Origin: Chaenocephalus aceratus
Lineage: Eukaryota > Chordata > Actinopteri > Perciformes > Channichthyidae
Assembly: GCA_023974075.1 (NCBI GenBank)
Contig: JAMFTG010000339.1
Coordinates: 38,501-102,500 of the forward strand
Reading direction: 5' to 3'
DNA: 64,000 nt
The notes beneath the pieces are model-generated. The model was not told where the DNA came from. It searched no databases and worked only from the letters and a program-made list of their open reading frames with translations. Positions 63,797-64,000 of this stretch are shown in pieces. Both the position numbers and the translations under genes were made by a program. The stretch's first letter is position 1, and each line of letters opens with the position of its first letter.

Positions 63797-64000
63797 CTGC
63801 ACACACAAACACAAAATACAATTGTAGTTTATTGATGATTTAGTTTATTGTGATTTAGTTTATTAATACAACAATTACTAACAAGAAAATCAATCTATAT
63901 AAACTAGGGTTAAGTTGCAGAGCAGTGTATTAAGTAATTAAAGTCTACCCCTCCTTCACCAGATGCAACACGAAAGGCCTTCCTTTATTATTCTTTTAGT
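63797..64000 (-). other. myo9a intron running off the window
   Basis: AT-rich intron sequence. The preceding motor exons lie outside the window. Confidence 0.6.

Overview
The window is vertebrate, most probably teleost, nuclear DNA. Split genes with GT-AG introns, long (CA)n and (GATA)n arrays, a tRNA-derived SINE, L2-like and L1-like LINE remnants, and hAT, Harbinger-like and TTAA-flanked MITEs all fit a bony fish. No bacterial or viral gene organisation is present.

Left part (about 1.5-32 kb): five copies (here A-E) of a small DEDDh 3'-5' exonuclease-like gene. Each has a non-coding first exon, a 52-nt exon carrying motif I, and a roughly 527-nt exon carrying motifs II and III. A and B are on the + strand, C and D on the - strand, and E is a diverged - strand copy. 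The fold and the chromosomal linkage to myo9a (human PML and MYO9A both lie on 15q23-q24) point to the PML-like exonuclease (PLEX) family, reported to restrict retrotransposons. An interferon-stimulated response element (ISRE)-like GAAACT repeat lies upstream of every copy. Only D and E keep all acidic catalytic residues. D has a 1-nt frameshift, A is a pseudogene, and B and C are readable but have lost acidic residues. Between the B and C units lies about 8 kb of repeats and a broken parvin-like pseudogene.

Middle (32-36 kb): intergenic sequence, then the probable 3' UTR of myo9a.

Right part (35.9 kb to the right edge): the 3' two thirds of an unconventional myosin-IXa gene on the - strand. 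I place 25 coding exons. They cover the end of the motor, the converter, about six IQ motifs, a long linker, a C1 zinc finger, a RhoGAP domain and the C-terminus ending in NEFMV. The N-terminal part lies beyond base 64000. Exons 9-21 read with perfect phase. Exons 5, 6, 8 and 22 contain frame changes, mostly in G/C runs, which look more like assembly error than gene death.

The myo9a introns hold well-delimited MITEs, including three hAT elements with exact 8-bp target duplications, one Harbinger-like element and a family flanked by TTAA. The intron between exons 3 and 4 is almost entirely one TTAA-flanked element whose interior has grown into about 73 copies of a 37-bp minisatellite. Two other, unrelated minisatellites in the window also have a 37-bp period. 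An inverted copy of exon 7 lies on the opposite strand near the gene's 3' end.
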